From contig JBDSJC010000143.1 of NCBI GenBank assembly GCA_039917655.1, positions 1 through 10,744 on the forward strand: 10,744 nucleotides of DNA, read 5' to 3'. The DNA comes from PNKC01 sp039917655. Its GTDB lineage: Bacteria; Chloroflexota; Dehalococcoidia; Tepidiformales; Tepidiformaceae. This document shows, piece after piece, positions 1 through 5,955 of this stretch. Under the pieces are notes generated by a model. That model saw only the letters and a list, made by a program, of their open reading frames with translations. It was not told the origin of the DNA and did not search any database. Position 1 is the first letter of the stretch, and each line of letters starts with the position of its first letter. The position numbers were made by a program, and so were the translations under genes.

Positions 1-557
1 ACGATGGCGCGATAGTCGAAGTTTGGCTCGCGACGGGCCACAAGGCCAACCATGGTCCGAAGATTCCGGATGTCCAGCCGGACCAGCGCGGCCACTTCTG
101 GGTACTGCACCTTGACGACTACCAGCCGGCCGTCGTGGAGCGTCGCGCGATGCACCTGGGCCAGCGACGCCGCGGCAAGCGCGGTGTCATCGAAGCTCGC
201 GAAGAGCTCTGCCACCGGCTTGCCCAGGTCGCTTTGAATCGTTTCGCGAATCACTGCCACGGGCCGAGGCGGCACCTGGTCCTGCAGACGCGAGAGCGAC
301 CGGCTGTACTGCGGCGGGACAATGTCCGACCGCGTACCGATGAACTGACCGGTTTTTACGTACAGTCCCTTGAGGTCGATCGCGAGTTGGTAGAGGGATT
401 CGGCAAACTGCTCGTGGCGATGGGCCCACTCGGCGTCCGCCGCAGTCGGCGACAGCTTTCGCACTTTGCGGGCTGTGAGCTTGTAACCGAAGTAGATGCG
501 CGCGCCGGTGCGAGCAACGCGGGCAGATCGGCGGAAGCGGCGTGCATTTTCGAACAT
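1..557 (-). CDS. UbiB/AarF (ABC1) family atypical protein kinase, N-terminal part
   Basis: An open frame runs without a stop from an ATG at 557 to the left window edge (185 residues), so the C-terminal two thirds lie outside. Hallmarks of the ABC1/UbiB family are visible: the KxGQ signature as VKTGQF (residues 67-72), followed by a double proline at 81-82; the Ala-rich nucleotide loop AAASLAQVH (128-136); and the ATP-binding lysine in VVKVQYP (K149). A basic N-terminus (MFENARRFRR) precedes the helical KxGQ domain. Known members are membrane-associated ATPases/kinases supporting ubiquinone or other isoprenoid lipid metabolism; the substrate here is unknown. There is no clear Shine-Dalgarno sequence before the ATG, but a -10-like TACACT lies 9 nt upstream, so translation may be leaderless or nearly so. 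The gene diverges from the PPOX gene. Family assignment is firm; physiological role is inference. Confidence 0.9.
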   Translation of the reverse strand, partial: MFENARRFRRSARVARTGARIYFGYKLTARKVRKLSPTAADAEWAHRHEQFAESLYQLAIDLKGLYVKTGQFIGTRSDIVPPQYSRSLSRLQDQVPPRPVAVIRETIQSDLGKPVAELFASFDDTALAAASLAQVHRATLHDGRLVVVKVQYPEVAALVRLDIRNLRTMVGLVARREPNFDYRAI

Positions 558-566
558 GATTCGGAA

Positions 567-572
567 AGTGTA
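567..572 (-). promoter_or_regulatory. Putative -10 box for the UbiB-family gene
   Basis: TACACT on the minus strand ends 9 nt before the ATG at 557. No -35-like hexamer is found 16-19 nt upstream, where a tandem heptamer repeat lies instead. A transcript starting 6-8 nt downstream of the box would have almost no leader. Single-site pattern match only. Confidence 0.35.
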
Positions 573-573
573 A

Positions 574-615
574 CAGGCGAGGCCCGAGGCCCGAGGCCCG
601 ACGCTCGACTCTCGA
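574..615. repeat. Tandem imperfect heptamer repeat
   Basis: Six consecutive 7-nt units each end in CGA on the plus strand: CAGGCGA, three exact copies of GGCCCGA (581-601), CGCTCGA and CTCTCGA. On the minus strand this array ends 2 bp upstream of the putative -10 of the UbiB-family gene and takes the place of its -35/spacer region. A near-identical 14-mer recurs at 6914-6927. Confidence 0.85.
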
Positions 616-620
616 AGTCA

Positions 621-646
621 GTACCGCGCGCGTAAGCAAGCGGTAC
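621..646. repeat. Perfect 7-bp inverted repeat in the divergent region
   Basis: GTACCGC (621-627) is mirrored by GCGGTAC (640-646) with a 12-nt loop. It lies between the two divergent genes and could be an operator dyad or an RNA hairpin. No T-tract follows on either strand, so a terminator is unlikely. A C8 homopolymer follows at 651-658. Confidence 0.5.
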
Positions 647-717
647 GCTGCCCCCCCCGACGTGCAGACCGCCAGCCTCACCCGGTGTCTGCCGGCCGTA
701 GTGAGTCCCAAGTCCTC

Positions 718-723
718 TACAAT
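718..723 (+). promoter_or_regulatory. Putative -10 box flush with the PPOX-gene start
   Basis: TACAAT (5 of 6 to the TATAAT consensus) ends 6 nt before the ATG at 730, the usual -10 to +1 distance. This suggests transcription starts at or next to the A of the start codon, i.e. a leaderless mRNA. No good -35 hexamer is seen. A weaker dyad, GCAGAC (664-669) with GTCTGC (687-692), lies upstream. Confidence 0.45.
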
Positions 724-729
724 CCGGGG

Positions 730-1125
730 ATGCCCATGGACTCCTCCCAACGCGAAACATTCCTCAACCAGCCGCGCACCGCGGTGCTCTCCACGCTCAG
801 TGAACACGGCCGTATCCACGCCGTCCCCGTCTGGTTCCGCTGGGACGGAGGGGCGTTCCGGATCATTACCGGGCGAGGCAGCGCCAAGCACCGCAACGTG
901 CTCCGCGAAGGTCGCGCCAGCTTCTGCATCGACGAGCGCCAGGGGACCATCGCGTACCTCACCGCCGAGGGGCCGGTGCGCGTGGAGGACACGGTGACAA
1001 AGGAGGAGCGGCTCGCGTTGCACACGCTCTACCGCGGGGCCGAAGCCGCGCGGAAGGTGGTGGACGGCGGCGGGCACGACGGTATGGTTCTGCTGATTCT
1101 TACGCCGGAGCGCTGGCTTGGTTGA
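730..1125 (+). CDS. PPOX-class (pyridoxamine 5'-phosphate oxidase-like fold) FMN/F420-dependent enzyme
   Basis: A 131-residue protein with the split beta-barrel pattern of small PPOX-family enzymes: the first strand pair TAVLSTLSEHGRIHAVPVWF, then WDGGAFRIITGRGSAKHRNV (cofactor phosphate-binding region with basic residues R48, K51 and R53 when counted from the ATG at 736), then ASFCIDERQ and the strand GPVRVED. Length fits the FDOR-B/PPOX group, which binds F420 or FMN and reduces varied substrates; the sequence alone does not decide the cofactor. I chose ATG 730 because a -10-like TACAAT lies 6 nt upstream. ATG 736 is an alternative with GGGG 6 nt before it, and a GTG at 685 is in frame but has no ribosome binding site. 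The stop lies 2 nt from the stop of the convergent permease gene. Substrate unknown. Confidence 0.85.
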   Translation: MPMDSSQRETFLNQPRTAVLSTLSEHGRIHAVPVWFRWDGGAFRIITGRGSAKHRNVLREGRASFCIDERQGTIAYLTAEGPVRVEDTVTKEERLALHTLYRGAEAARKVVDGGGHDGMVLLILTPERWLG

Positions 1126-1127
1126 GA

Positions 1128-2027
1128 CTACTTCCGCAGACGCGGGTCCCAGATGTCGCGCAGCGAATCGCCGAGCAGGTTGGCGGCCAGCACGACGAGG
1201 CTGATTGCGAGGCCAGGGAAGATCACCAGGTGCCAGTAGCCGGTGCGGGCGAACGCCAGGTTGTCCCCGCTCATATCCAGTCCCCAGGATGGCACTCCGG
1301 CCACCCCGAGTCCGAGGAACGCGAGCGCCGATTCGGCGAGGATCGCGCCACCCAGCGCGCCGCTCATCAGGACCACCGTTAGCGGCAGGACGTTTGGGAT
1401 CACGTGCCGGAAAAGGATGCGCTTTTCGCTGCAACCGGTGGCGCGCGCGGCCTCCACGTAGATTGCGTTCCGTTCGATGATCGTCGCTCCGCGCAATATG
1501 CGGTTGCCGCCGAACAGCGCCTGGATGGCGATCGCCACGATGATCACTTCAACGCCCGTCCCCAGGGCGGTGCGCAGGAGAAAGTAGATGACCAAAAACG
1601 GAAAAGCGCTGAATGCCTCGCTCGATCGTTGGACGACATAATCTACCCAGCGGCCGTAGTAGCCCGCGAGAATGCCCAGAAACGAGCCAACCGAGGCGCC
1701 AATGAAAATTGAGGCGCCCGCGATCTCGAGGCTGATGCGGGCCCCCGCGATCACACGGCTGAAGATGTCCTGGCCGAGCGAGTTGGTGCCAAACGGGTGA
1801 GCGAACGAGGGCCCCGAAAGCTGGCGCCCGGTGCTCAGCGCCCTCGGGTCGTACGGCGCGATGTACGGCCCGAAGATGCCGAGGAATACGAACCCGAGCA
1901 GCACCACCAGCCCGAAGACGCCCAGCGGATGATGGCGGGCGAGTCTCGCCATCCGCCGTGGGAAGCTCGGGCCGTTGATCCGGCGCGCCCAATCGAGCGA
2001 GATGGAGGGCGCCGCATCGGTGGCCAC
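1128..2027 (-). CDS. dppC: ABC transporter permease, DppC/OppC type
   Basis: This 299-residue inner-membrane permease belongs to the peptide/nickel (family 5) importer class. After a short cytoplasmic N-terminus comes TM1 (about 34-53), then the OppC-type segment HPFGTNSLGQDIFSRVIAG (77-95), several hydrophobic helices, and the EAA coupling loop VEAARATGCSEKRILFRHV (191-209) that docks on the ATPase. AFLGLGV and PSWGLDM (236-253) and the C-terminal DIWDPRLRK are also typical. The start is set at GTG 2027, whose G is also the last base of the dppB stop (TAGTG), a classic translational coupling arrangement that gives normal family length. The frame stays open much further upstream, but that extension is antisense-like sequence inside dppB. 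It is the last gene of the operon; no ATPase gene follows. Confidence 0.92.
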   Translation of the reverse strand: MATDAAPSISLDWARRINGPSFPRRMARLARHHPLGVFGLVVLLGFVFLGIFGPYIAPYDPRALSTGRQLSGPSFAHPFGTNSLGQDIFSRVIAGARISLEIAGASIFIGASVGSFLGILAGYYGRWVDYVVQRSSEAFSAFPFLVIYFLLRTALGTGVEVIIVAIAIQALFGGNRILRGATIIERNAIYVEAARATGCSEKRILFRHVIPNVLPLTVVLMSGALGGAILAESALAFLGLGVAGVPSWGLDMSGDNLAFARTGYWHLVIFPGLAISLVVLAANLLGDSLRDIWDPRLRK

Positions 2028-2977
2028 TACGTGTACTTCACTCGCGGGTCGATGAACGCGTAGGAGAGGTCGATCAGGAGGTTCATGCTGACCACGATCA
2101 GCGCGGTATACAGCACCAGGAACTGCACGACCGGATAATCGTAGGTGATCGCAGAAACCAGGAAGAATTGGCCCAGGCCGTTGATGCTGAAGATCTGCTC
2201 GAGGATGAGCGAGCCGAAAAAGAGAGCCGTGATGTGTCCGCCCAGCAGCGTGACGATCGGGATGAGCGAGTTCCGCAATGCGTGACGCATAACCACTGCG
2301 CGGGTGGCCAGGCCCTTCGCGCGCGCTGTGCGCACGTAGTCCTGGCGGAACACTTCGAGCAGAGTCGAGCGAGTGAGACGCATCATCGTCGCGGCGCCGC
2401 CAACGCCCAAAAGGATCGTGGGCGGCAGATACAGGCGAAGGTTTTCCAACGGGTCGCGGAAGAACGGGATGTGTCCCCCCACCGGCGCCGAGTAGTTCCA
2501 CCAGATCGATGGCAGCACGATCAACAGGATGAGGAGGAAGAACTCCGGGATGGACTGCCCGAAGACCGCGAAAAAACGGAACAGGTAATCCACTCCGGTG
2601 TTCTGCTTCACGGCCGTGATCACGCCAAGCGTAATGCCGATCACGGTGCTGAAAACTACCGACAGCAGGAGGATCTCGAACGTCACCGGGAGGCGGCTCT
2701 GGATTTGCGGCCAGACGGGCTGATTGCTTCGGAACGTGTGGCCGAGGTCTCCCCGGGCAAGCTCGCCCATCCAGACGACGAACTGCTCGGGGATCGGCTT
2801 ATCGAGGCCCAACTCCTTCCGCATCGCTTGCTGCTGCTCGACGGTGGTGTTTTGGCCCGAAAGCAGGTCCACCGGGTCCTGGGAGAACGGGCTTCGCAGC
2901 GTGAAGAACGTGATGAACGAGACGGCGATGACGATAAGTGGCAGGAACGCCATCCGGCGCAGGGCGTATTGGCGCAT
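2027..2977 (-). CDS. dppB: ABC transporter permease, DppB/OppB type
   Basis: This 316-residue permease pairs with the DppC-type protein as the membrane channel of a peptide/nickel-type importer. The N-terminal helix (about 9-27) is followed by the periplasmic stretch with ELGLDKPIPEQF and GDLGHTFRSNQPV, typical of DppB. The permease core runs from about residue 98, with the EAA loop DYVRTARAKGLATRAVVMRH (213-232), then NSLIPIVTLLGG and the C-terminal LSYAFIDPRVKY. Family length is normal. The ATG at 2977 lies 12 nt after the stop of the binding-protein gene; the purine-rich GGCTGAGG that would serve as ribosome binding site overlaps that stop. Substrate range cannot be read from permeases; oligopeptides, nickel chelates, sugars or other small solutes are all known for this family. 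Confidence 0.93.
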   Translation of the reverse strand: MRQYALRRMAFLPLIVIAVSFITFFTLRSPFSQDPVDLLSGQNTTVEQQQAMRKELGLDKPIPEQFVVWMGELARGDLGHTFRSNQPVWPQIQSRLPVTFEILLLSVVFSTVIGITLGVITAVKQNTGVDYLFRFFAVFGQSIPEFFLLILLIVLPSIWWNYSAPVGGHIPFFRDPLENLRLYLPPTILLGVGGAATMMRLTRSTLLEVFRQDYVRTARAKGLATRAVVMRHALRNSLIPIVTLLGGHITALFFGSLILEQIFSINGLGQFFLVSAITYDYPVVQFLVLYTALIVVSMNLLIDLSYAFIDPRVKYT

Positions 2978-2989
2978 GCGGCGGCGGCC

Positions 2990-4693
2990 TCAGCCTTTAT
3001 CGATGTAGAGTTTGCCGTTGAACAGGCCGTAACTTCCGCGACCAACCACCCGGCCCTTCACATATCCCCAACTTGCAGTGCTCCCAATCTGGATGAACGT
3101 CGGGATGAACGGGGCGCCGTTTGTCCACGCCTTGCGCTGCACCTCCTGCACCGCGGCGTTCCGCTCCTTGTCATTGAGGATGGTTTTCTGCTTCTGGAGC
3201 ACCGCGTCCATCTCATCATTGACGAAGCCCGCCCAGTTCGGTCGCCCGCCGATTGTCTTGCCGACAGATCCAATGTAGGAACTCGGGTCATCGTATTCAA
3301 GTGTGGGGTAGGTAATGAAGCCGCTGTAATCGGAGCCATAGAGCGACTGCGCCAGCCATTTGCCGAAGTCTTCGCCCACCAGCTTGATCTTGAACCCAAG
3401 CTTGGCCAACTGCGATTGGACGATCTGCGCGAACTGGGCTGGCCTGTTTCCGGGCACGTAGTACTTCAGCTCGTACTCTTTCGTCAGATCGAATCCGGTG
3501 GCGGCAATGAGCTTCTTCGCCTCGGCGAGGTCGTTCTTGCCCCAGGTATCATTCACTTCCTTTTCAGTCAGTGCCTGGGAGGCGAAGGATGGCGGGACGA
3601 TCCCGCTCACCTTCCCTTCGCCAAAGTCCATGAGCTGGATCATCTCCTTGCGATCGAGGGCGTAGCTGATCGCCTGGGTGACGCGCGGGTCCTTGAACTG
3701 ACCATCGCCCCGCGTCTGCACGAGCCAGATTGCTCGGCGGTCAAACTGGTCGATGGCGATCTCCTTGCCGTGCTTCGCGACCAACTGTTCGCGCTCCAAC
3801 TTGTTGCTGGGATCGAGAGAATCGATCTCCTTGGCGGAGAAGGCAGCAAGCGCGGCGGCCTGTTCCTGGATCAACTTGTATTCGAACCCGGCCAGGTACG
3901 GTTCACCCTTAATGCGCCACTTATCGAATCGCTTGTACTTCATGTTCGTGCCGTTTTCATGGCTCACGAACTCGTACCGGCCGCTGCCGATGAGATCGCG
4001 ATCCATGAAGTCCACGTCCTTGCAGATCTCTTCCGGGATGATCGATCCGCCCAGCGGACTGCCCGCATTTGTGGAGCTGAAGGTCCATGCGTCTGGCGAC
4101 TTCATCGTGAAAGTAATCGTCGAAGCGTCGGGCGCATCGACTTTTTCGAGCACCTGGGTCCACCACGAACTGTTCGAAATCTTGGTCTGCTTGGCGGCTG
4201 TTTCGTAGCTTGCTTTCACGTCCTGGGCAGTAACTTTGCGCCCGTTTACGGGCGGTTTGTTGTGAAAGAAGGCTTCGCCGATCTTCACAGTGAAGTGCAG
4301 TGGGTCCGGCTGCTCGATGCTAGTCGCGAGGAAGTTTTCGCGGATCCCAGTGTCGAGCGGCGTGTACCAAAGGTGGTCAAACGCCAGGAAGCCATGCGTG
4401 AGGCCGCTATCAAGGCCCTTGTAGGGGTTGTTGCTGGCCCACGGGCCGCCCTGGCGGGCGTGATAAACGCCGTCCTTCTTGATGTTTTCCGCTGCGGGTG
4501 TGGGTGTTGCCGCGGTCGCGGTCCCTACTTGAACGCCGGCCTGGGTGGGCGTTGCTTTGCCGCTACTGCCGCCGTTGTCATCATCCCCGCAGCCGGTGAG
4601 GGCAAATGCCCCGATGCCAATCGCTGCCGTGCCGCCGCCCGCCAATATTCGCCTGCGGTTCATTCGCCGAGTCCAGTAGTTGTCCGTCGCCAT
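2990..4693 (-). CDS. Family 5 extracellular solute-binding lipoprotein (DppA/OppA type)
   Basis: A 567-residue substrate-binding protein, first gene of the importer operon. The N-terminus has a twin-arginine-like motif NRRRIL (12-17), a hydrophobic stretch with GIGAFALTGC, and lipobox LTGC with the lipidated cysteine at C35, followed by a Gly/Asp/Ser then Thr/Pro linker (about 36-70). The mature domain shows SBP_bac_5 features: the N-lobe with HLWYTPLDTGI, the segment FHNKPPVNGRKVTAQDVKAS near 160, and later DPRVTQAISYALDRKEMIQL. The protein is predicted to be anchored at the outer face of the cytoplasmic membrane and to deliver solute to the permeases. ATG 4693 is preceded by AGAGGAG with 9-nt spacing, supporting this start; M11 is an alternative nearer to the usual Tat signal start. 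The ligand is not predictable from the sequence. Confidence 0.93.
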   Translation of the reverse strand: MATDNYWTRRMNRRRILAGGGTAAIGIGAFALTGCGDDDNGGSSGKATPTQAGVQVGTATAATPTPAAENIKKDGVYHARQGGPWASNNPYKGLDSGLTHGFLAFDHLWYTPLDTGIRENFLATSIEQPDPLHFTVKIGEAFFHNKPPVNGRKVTAQDVKASYETAAKQTKISNSSWWTQVLEKVDAPDASTITFTMKSPDAWTFSSTNAGSPLGGSIIPEEICKDVDFMDRDLIGSGRYEFVSHENGTNMKYKRFDKWRIKGEPYLAGFEYKLIQEQAAALAAFSAKEIDSLDPSNKLEREQLVAKHGKEIAIDQFDRRAIWLVQTRGDGQFKDPRVTQAISYALDRKEMIQLMDFGEGKVSGIVPPSFASQALTEKEVNDTWGKNDLAEAKKLIAATGFDLTKEYELKYYVPGNRPAQFAQIVQSQLAKLGFKIKLVGEDFGKWLAQSLYGSDYSGFITYPTLEYDDPSSYIGSVGKTIGGRPNWAGFVNDEMDAVLQKQKTILNDKERNAAVQEVQRKAWTNGAPFIPTFIQIGSTASWGYVKGRVVGRGSYGLFNGKLYIDKG

Positions 4694-4714
4694 GTCCTGT
4701 TGCTCCTCTTTGAA

Positions 4715-4726
4715 TCCCGTTCGGGA
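4715..4726. promoter_or_regulatory. Palindrome in the transporter leader
   Basis: TCCCG-TT-CGGGA lies about 10-20 bp downstream of the putative -10 (4737-4742) of the transporter promoter and upstream of its ribosome binding site. It could be an operator at about +5 to +15 or a small leader hairpin. It is short, so moderate evidence only. Confidence 0.35.
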
Positions 4727-4736
4727 ATTAAGCGGA

Positions 4737-4766
4737 CGTATACGCGCCCGCCGTGGACAGCGTCAA
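4737..4766 (-). promoter_or_regulatory. Sigma70-like promoter of the transporter operon
   Basis: On the minus strand TTGACG (4766-4761) and TATACG (4742-4737) are separated by 18 nt, matching the housekeeping consensus at 5 of 6 and 4 of 6. This is the best promoter match I found by eye in the window. It would give a leader of about 40 nt before the ATG at 4693. Confidence 0.55.
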
Positions 4767-4767
4767 T

Positions 4768-4793
4768 ACTAGCTATTTGCCAGACTCGCTAGT
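4768..4793. promoter_or_regulatory. Dyad ACTAGC-N14-GCTAGT between divergent promoters
   Basis: Perfect 6-bp arms at 4768-4773 and 4788-4793, 20 bp centre to centre, i.e. about two helical turns. The left arm ends 1 bp from the -35 of the transporter promoter, and the right arm lies about 35 bp upstream of the oxidoreductase -35. Such spacing suits a dimeric regulator. No regulator gene lies in the window. Confidence 0.4.
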
Positions 4794-4828
4794 GGTGCGC
4801 CGTGAGCTCCCCAACGAATCTCGGCTGA

Positions 4829-4857
4829 TTGCCGCGTGCGGGGCCCTCTGCTAGGCT
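4829..4857 (+). promoter_or_regulatory. Putative promoter of the oxidoreductase-esterase operon
   Basis: TTGCCG (4829-4834) and TAGGCT (4852-4857) are separated by 17 nt. The -35 matches 4 of 6, the -10 only 3 of 6, but this form is common in high-GC bacteria. The leader to ATG 4911 would be about 47 nt. Confidence 0.35.
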
Positions 4858-4910
4858 CGCGCCACGTCCTTTCATGCAACGGATAGCTTCATTTCAATCA
4901 GGGGTGACAG

Positions 4911-5930
4911 ATGCCCAGGCGGTTGGCAGTCTCGGTTGGATTCGGTGGGAATCCTGAACAGAACAAGCAGATCCTTGAACGGATCAAAGTGGCCGAAGAG
5001 GTTGGCGTAGAGGCCGTCTTCACTGCCGAAACGTGGGGCCGGGATCAGTTCTCGCTGCTTACGCAGATCGCCCTACAGACGTCGAAGATTAAGCTCGGCA
5101 CGGGGATCGCGCCTGTCTACGGCCGGTCTCCGGGAGTACTCGCGATGACCGCCGCCACGCTCGACGAGCTCTCCGGGGGACGCGTTATCCTCGGCCTCGG
5201 CACCTCCGGCGAACGCGTCATCGAGCACTGGCACGGCGAAAAGTTCTCGAAACCCATCCAGCGCACGCGCGAGTACGTCGAGATCATCAACCTGATGATG
5301 AGCGGCGAAAAGGTCTTCTACGAAGGCGAAATCTTCAAGCTCCAGCGCGGCTTCAAGCTGCTCTTCGAACCGGTGCGCAAGCACATCCCGATCTTCGTAG
5401 CCTCGATCTCGCCCAAGAGTATGGAATCGCTTGGTGGCGTCGCTGACGGGTGGATGCCGATCTACTGGCCGAAGTCCATGTTCAAGAAGGGCAAAGAGAT
5501 GGTTGGCGAGGCCTCGGTGAAGGCTGGCCGGCCGGCCGATGCGGTCGAATGCATCGCCTCACTGACCGTGGTGCTCAACCCGGACCTCGAAAAAGCGAAG
5601 GTGCAGGCCGCCGGTCCGATCTCCTGGTACGTCACTAACATGGGCGACTTCTACCACCAGATGCTGACCCGCAACGGCTTCGGCGAAGAGGTGGCGGCGA
5701 TGCGCGCGGCAGCCGAGGTTAACCGTCCCGCCCCGTTCAGCACCACCCCCGAGATCATGGCCGCAATGGGTGACCGAATGCTCGAGGAGACCGCGATTTA
5801 CGGTGACCTTGAGACCGTCGCTCTCGGGATCGAAGAGCGCCGCCACCTCGGCGTTGACCTGCCGAGCATCGGTATGCCGCAGGGTTCCCTCGAACACATC
5901 GAGCGGGTGCTCGGTACGTTGGTCTCGTAG
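4911..5930 (+). CDS. LLM-class (luciferase-like) F420-dependent oxidoreductase
   Basis: This 339-residue protein has the bacterial luciferase-like TIM-barrel pattern: RLAVSVGFGG as first strand, AEEVGVEAVFTAETWGRDQF (28-47), KIKLGTGIAPVYGRSPGVLA (59-78), then DELSGGRVILGLGTSG (85-100), the segment TREYVEIINLMMSGEKVFYE (119-138) and a C-terminal strand/helix with GIEERRHLGVDLP. It resembles the methylene-tetrahydromethanopterin reductase-like branch, whose members mostly use coenzyme F420; some use FMN, and the sequence alone does not prove which. The enzyme is probably cytoplasmic with an unknown oxidised or alcohol/ketone-type substrate. The start is supported by AGGGG 6 nt before the ATG. 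The esterase gene begins 25 nt after its stop, so the two are probably co-transcribed; the binding-protein operon diverges from it. Confidence 0.9.
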   Translation: MPRRLAVSVGFGGNPEQNKQILERIKVAEEVGVEAVFTAETWGRDQFSLLTQIALQTSKIKLGTGIAPVYGRSPGVLAMTAATLDELSGGRVILGLGTSGERVIEHWHGEKFSKPIQRTREYVEIINLMMSGEKVFYEGEIFKLQRGFKLLFEPVRKHIPIFVASISPKSMESLGGVADGWMPIYWPKSMFKKGKEMVGEASVKAGRPADAVECIASLTVVLNPDLEKAKVQAAGPISWYVTNMGDFYHQMLTRNGFGEEVAAMRAAAEVNRPAPFSTTPEIMAAMGDRMLEETAIYGDLETVALGIEERRHLGVDLPSIGMPQGSLEHIERVLGTLVS

Positions 5931-5955
5931 CGAGCAGGGCGAAAGGAGTCAGCCA

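Noticed and set aside
135..635. A 166-codon plus-strand frame at the left end
   Set aside because: Antisense to the UbiB-family gene, which shows KxGQ and the nucleotide-loop motifs; the plus frame has none.
187..1434. A 415-codon minus-strand frame spanning the UbiB, PPOX and DppC genes
   Set aside because: It crosses three recognised genes and the intergenic promoter region, with Arg/Pro/Gly-rich composition and no domain.
2028..2501. N-terminal extension of the DppC frame upstream of GTG 2027
   Set aside because: It overlaps dppB completely in another frame and lacks hydrophobic or permease character. Starting at the GTG coupled to the dppB stop gives the normal family length.
2168..4792. 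An 874-codon open frame on the plus strand, antisense to the binding protein and DppB genes
   Set aside because: It lies opposite two clearly identified genes, has a highly charged composition rich in Arg, His, Glu and Asp, shows no domain and no start signal. It is a typical shadow frame in high-GC DNA, despite its length.
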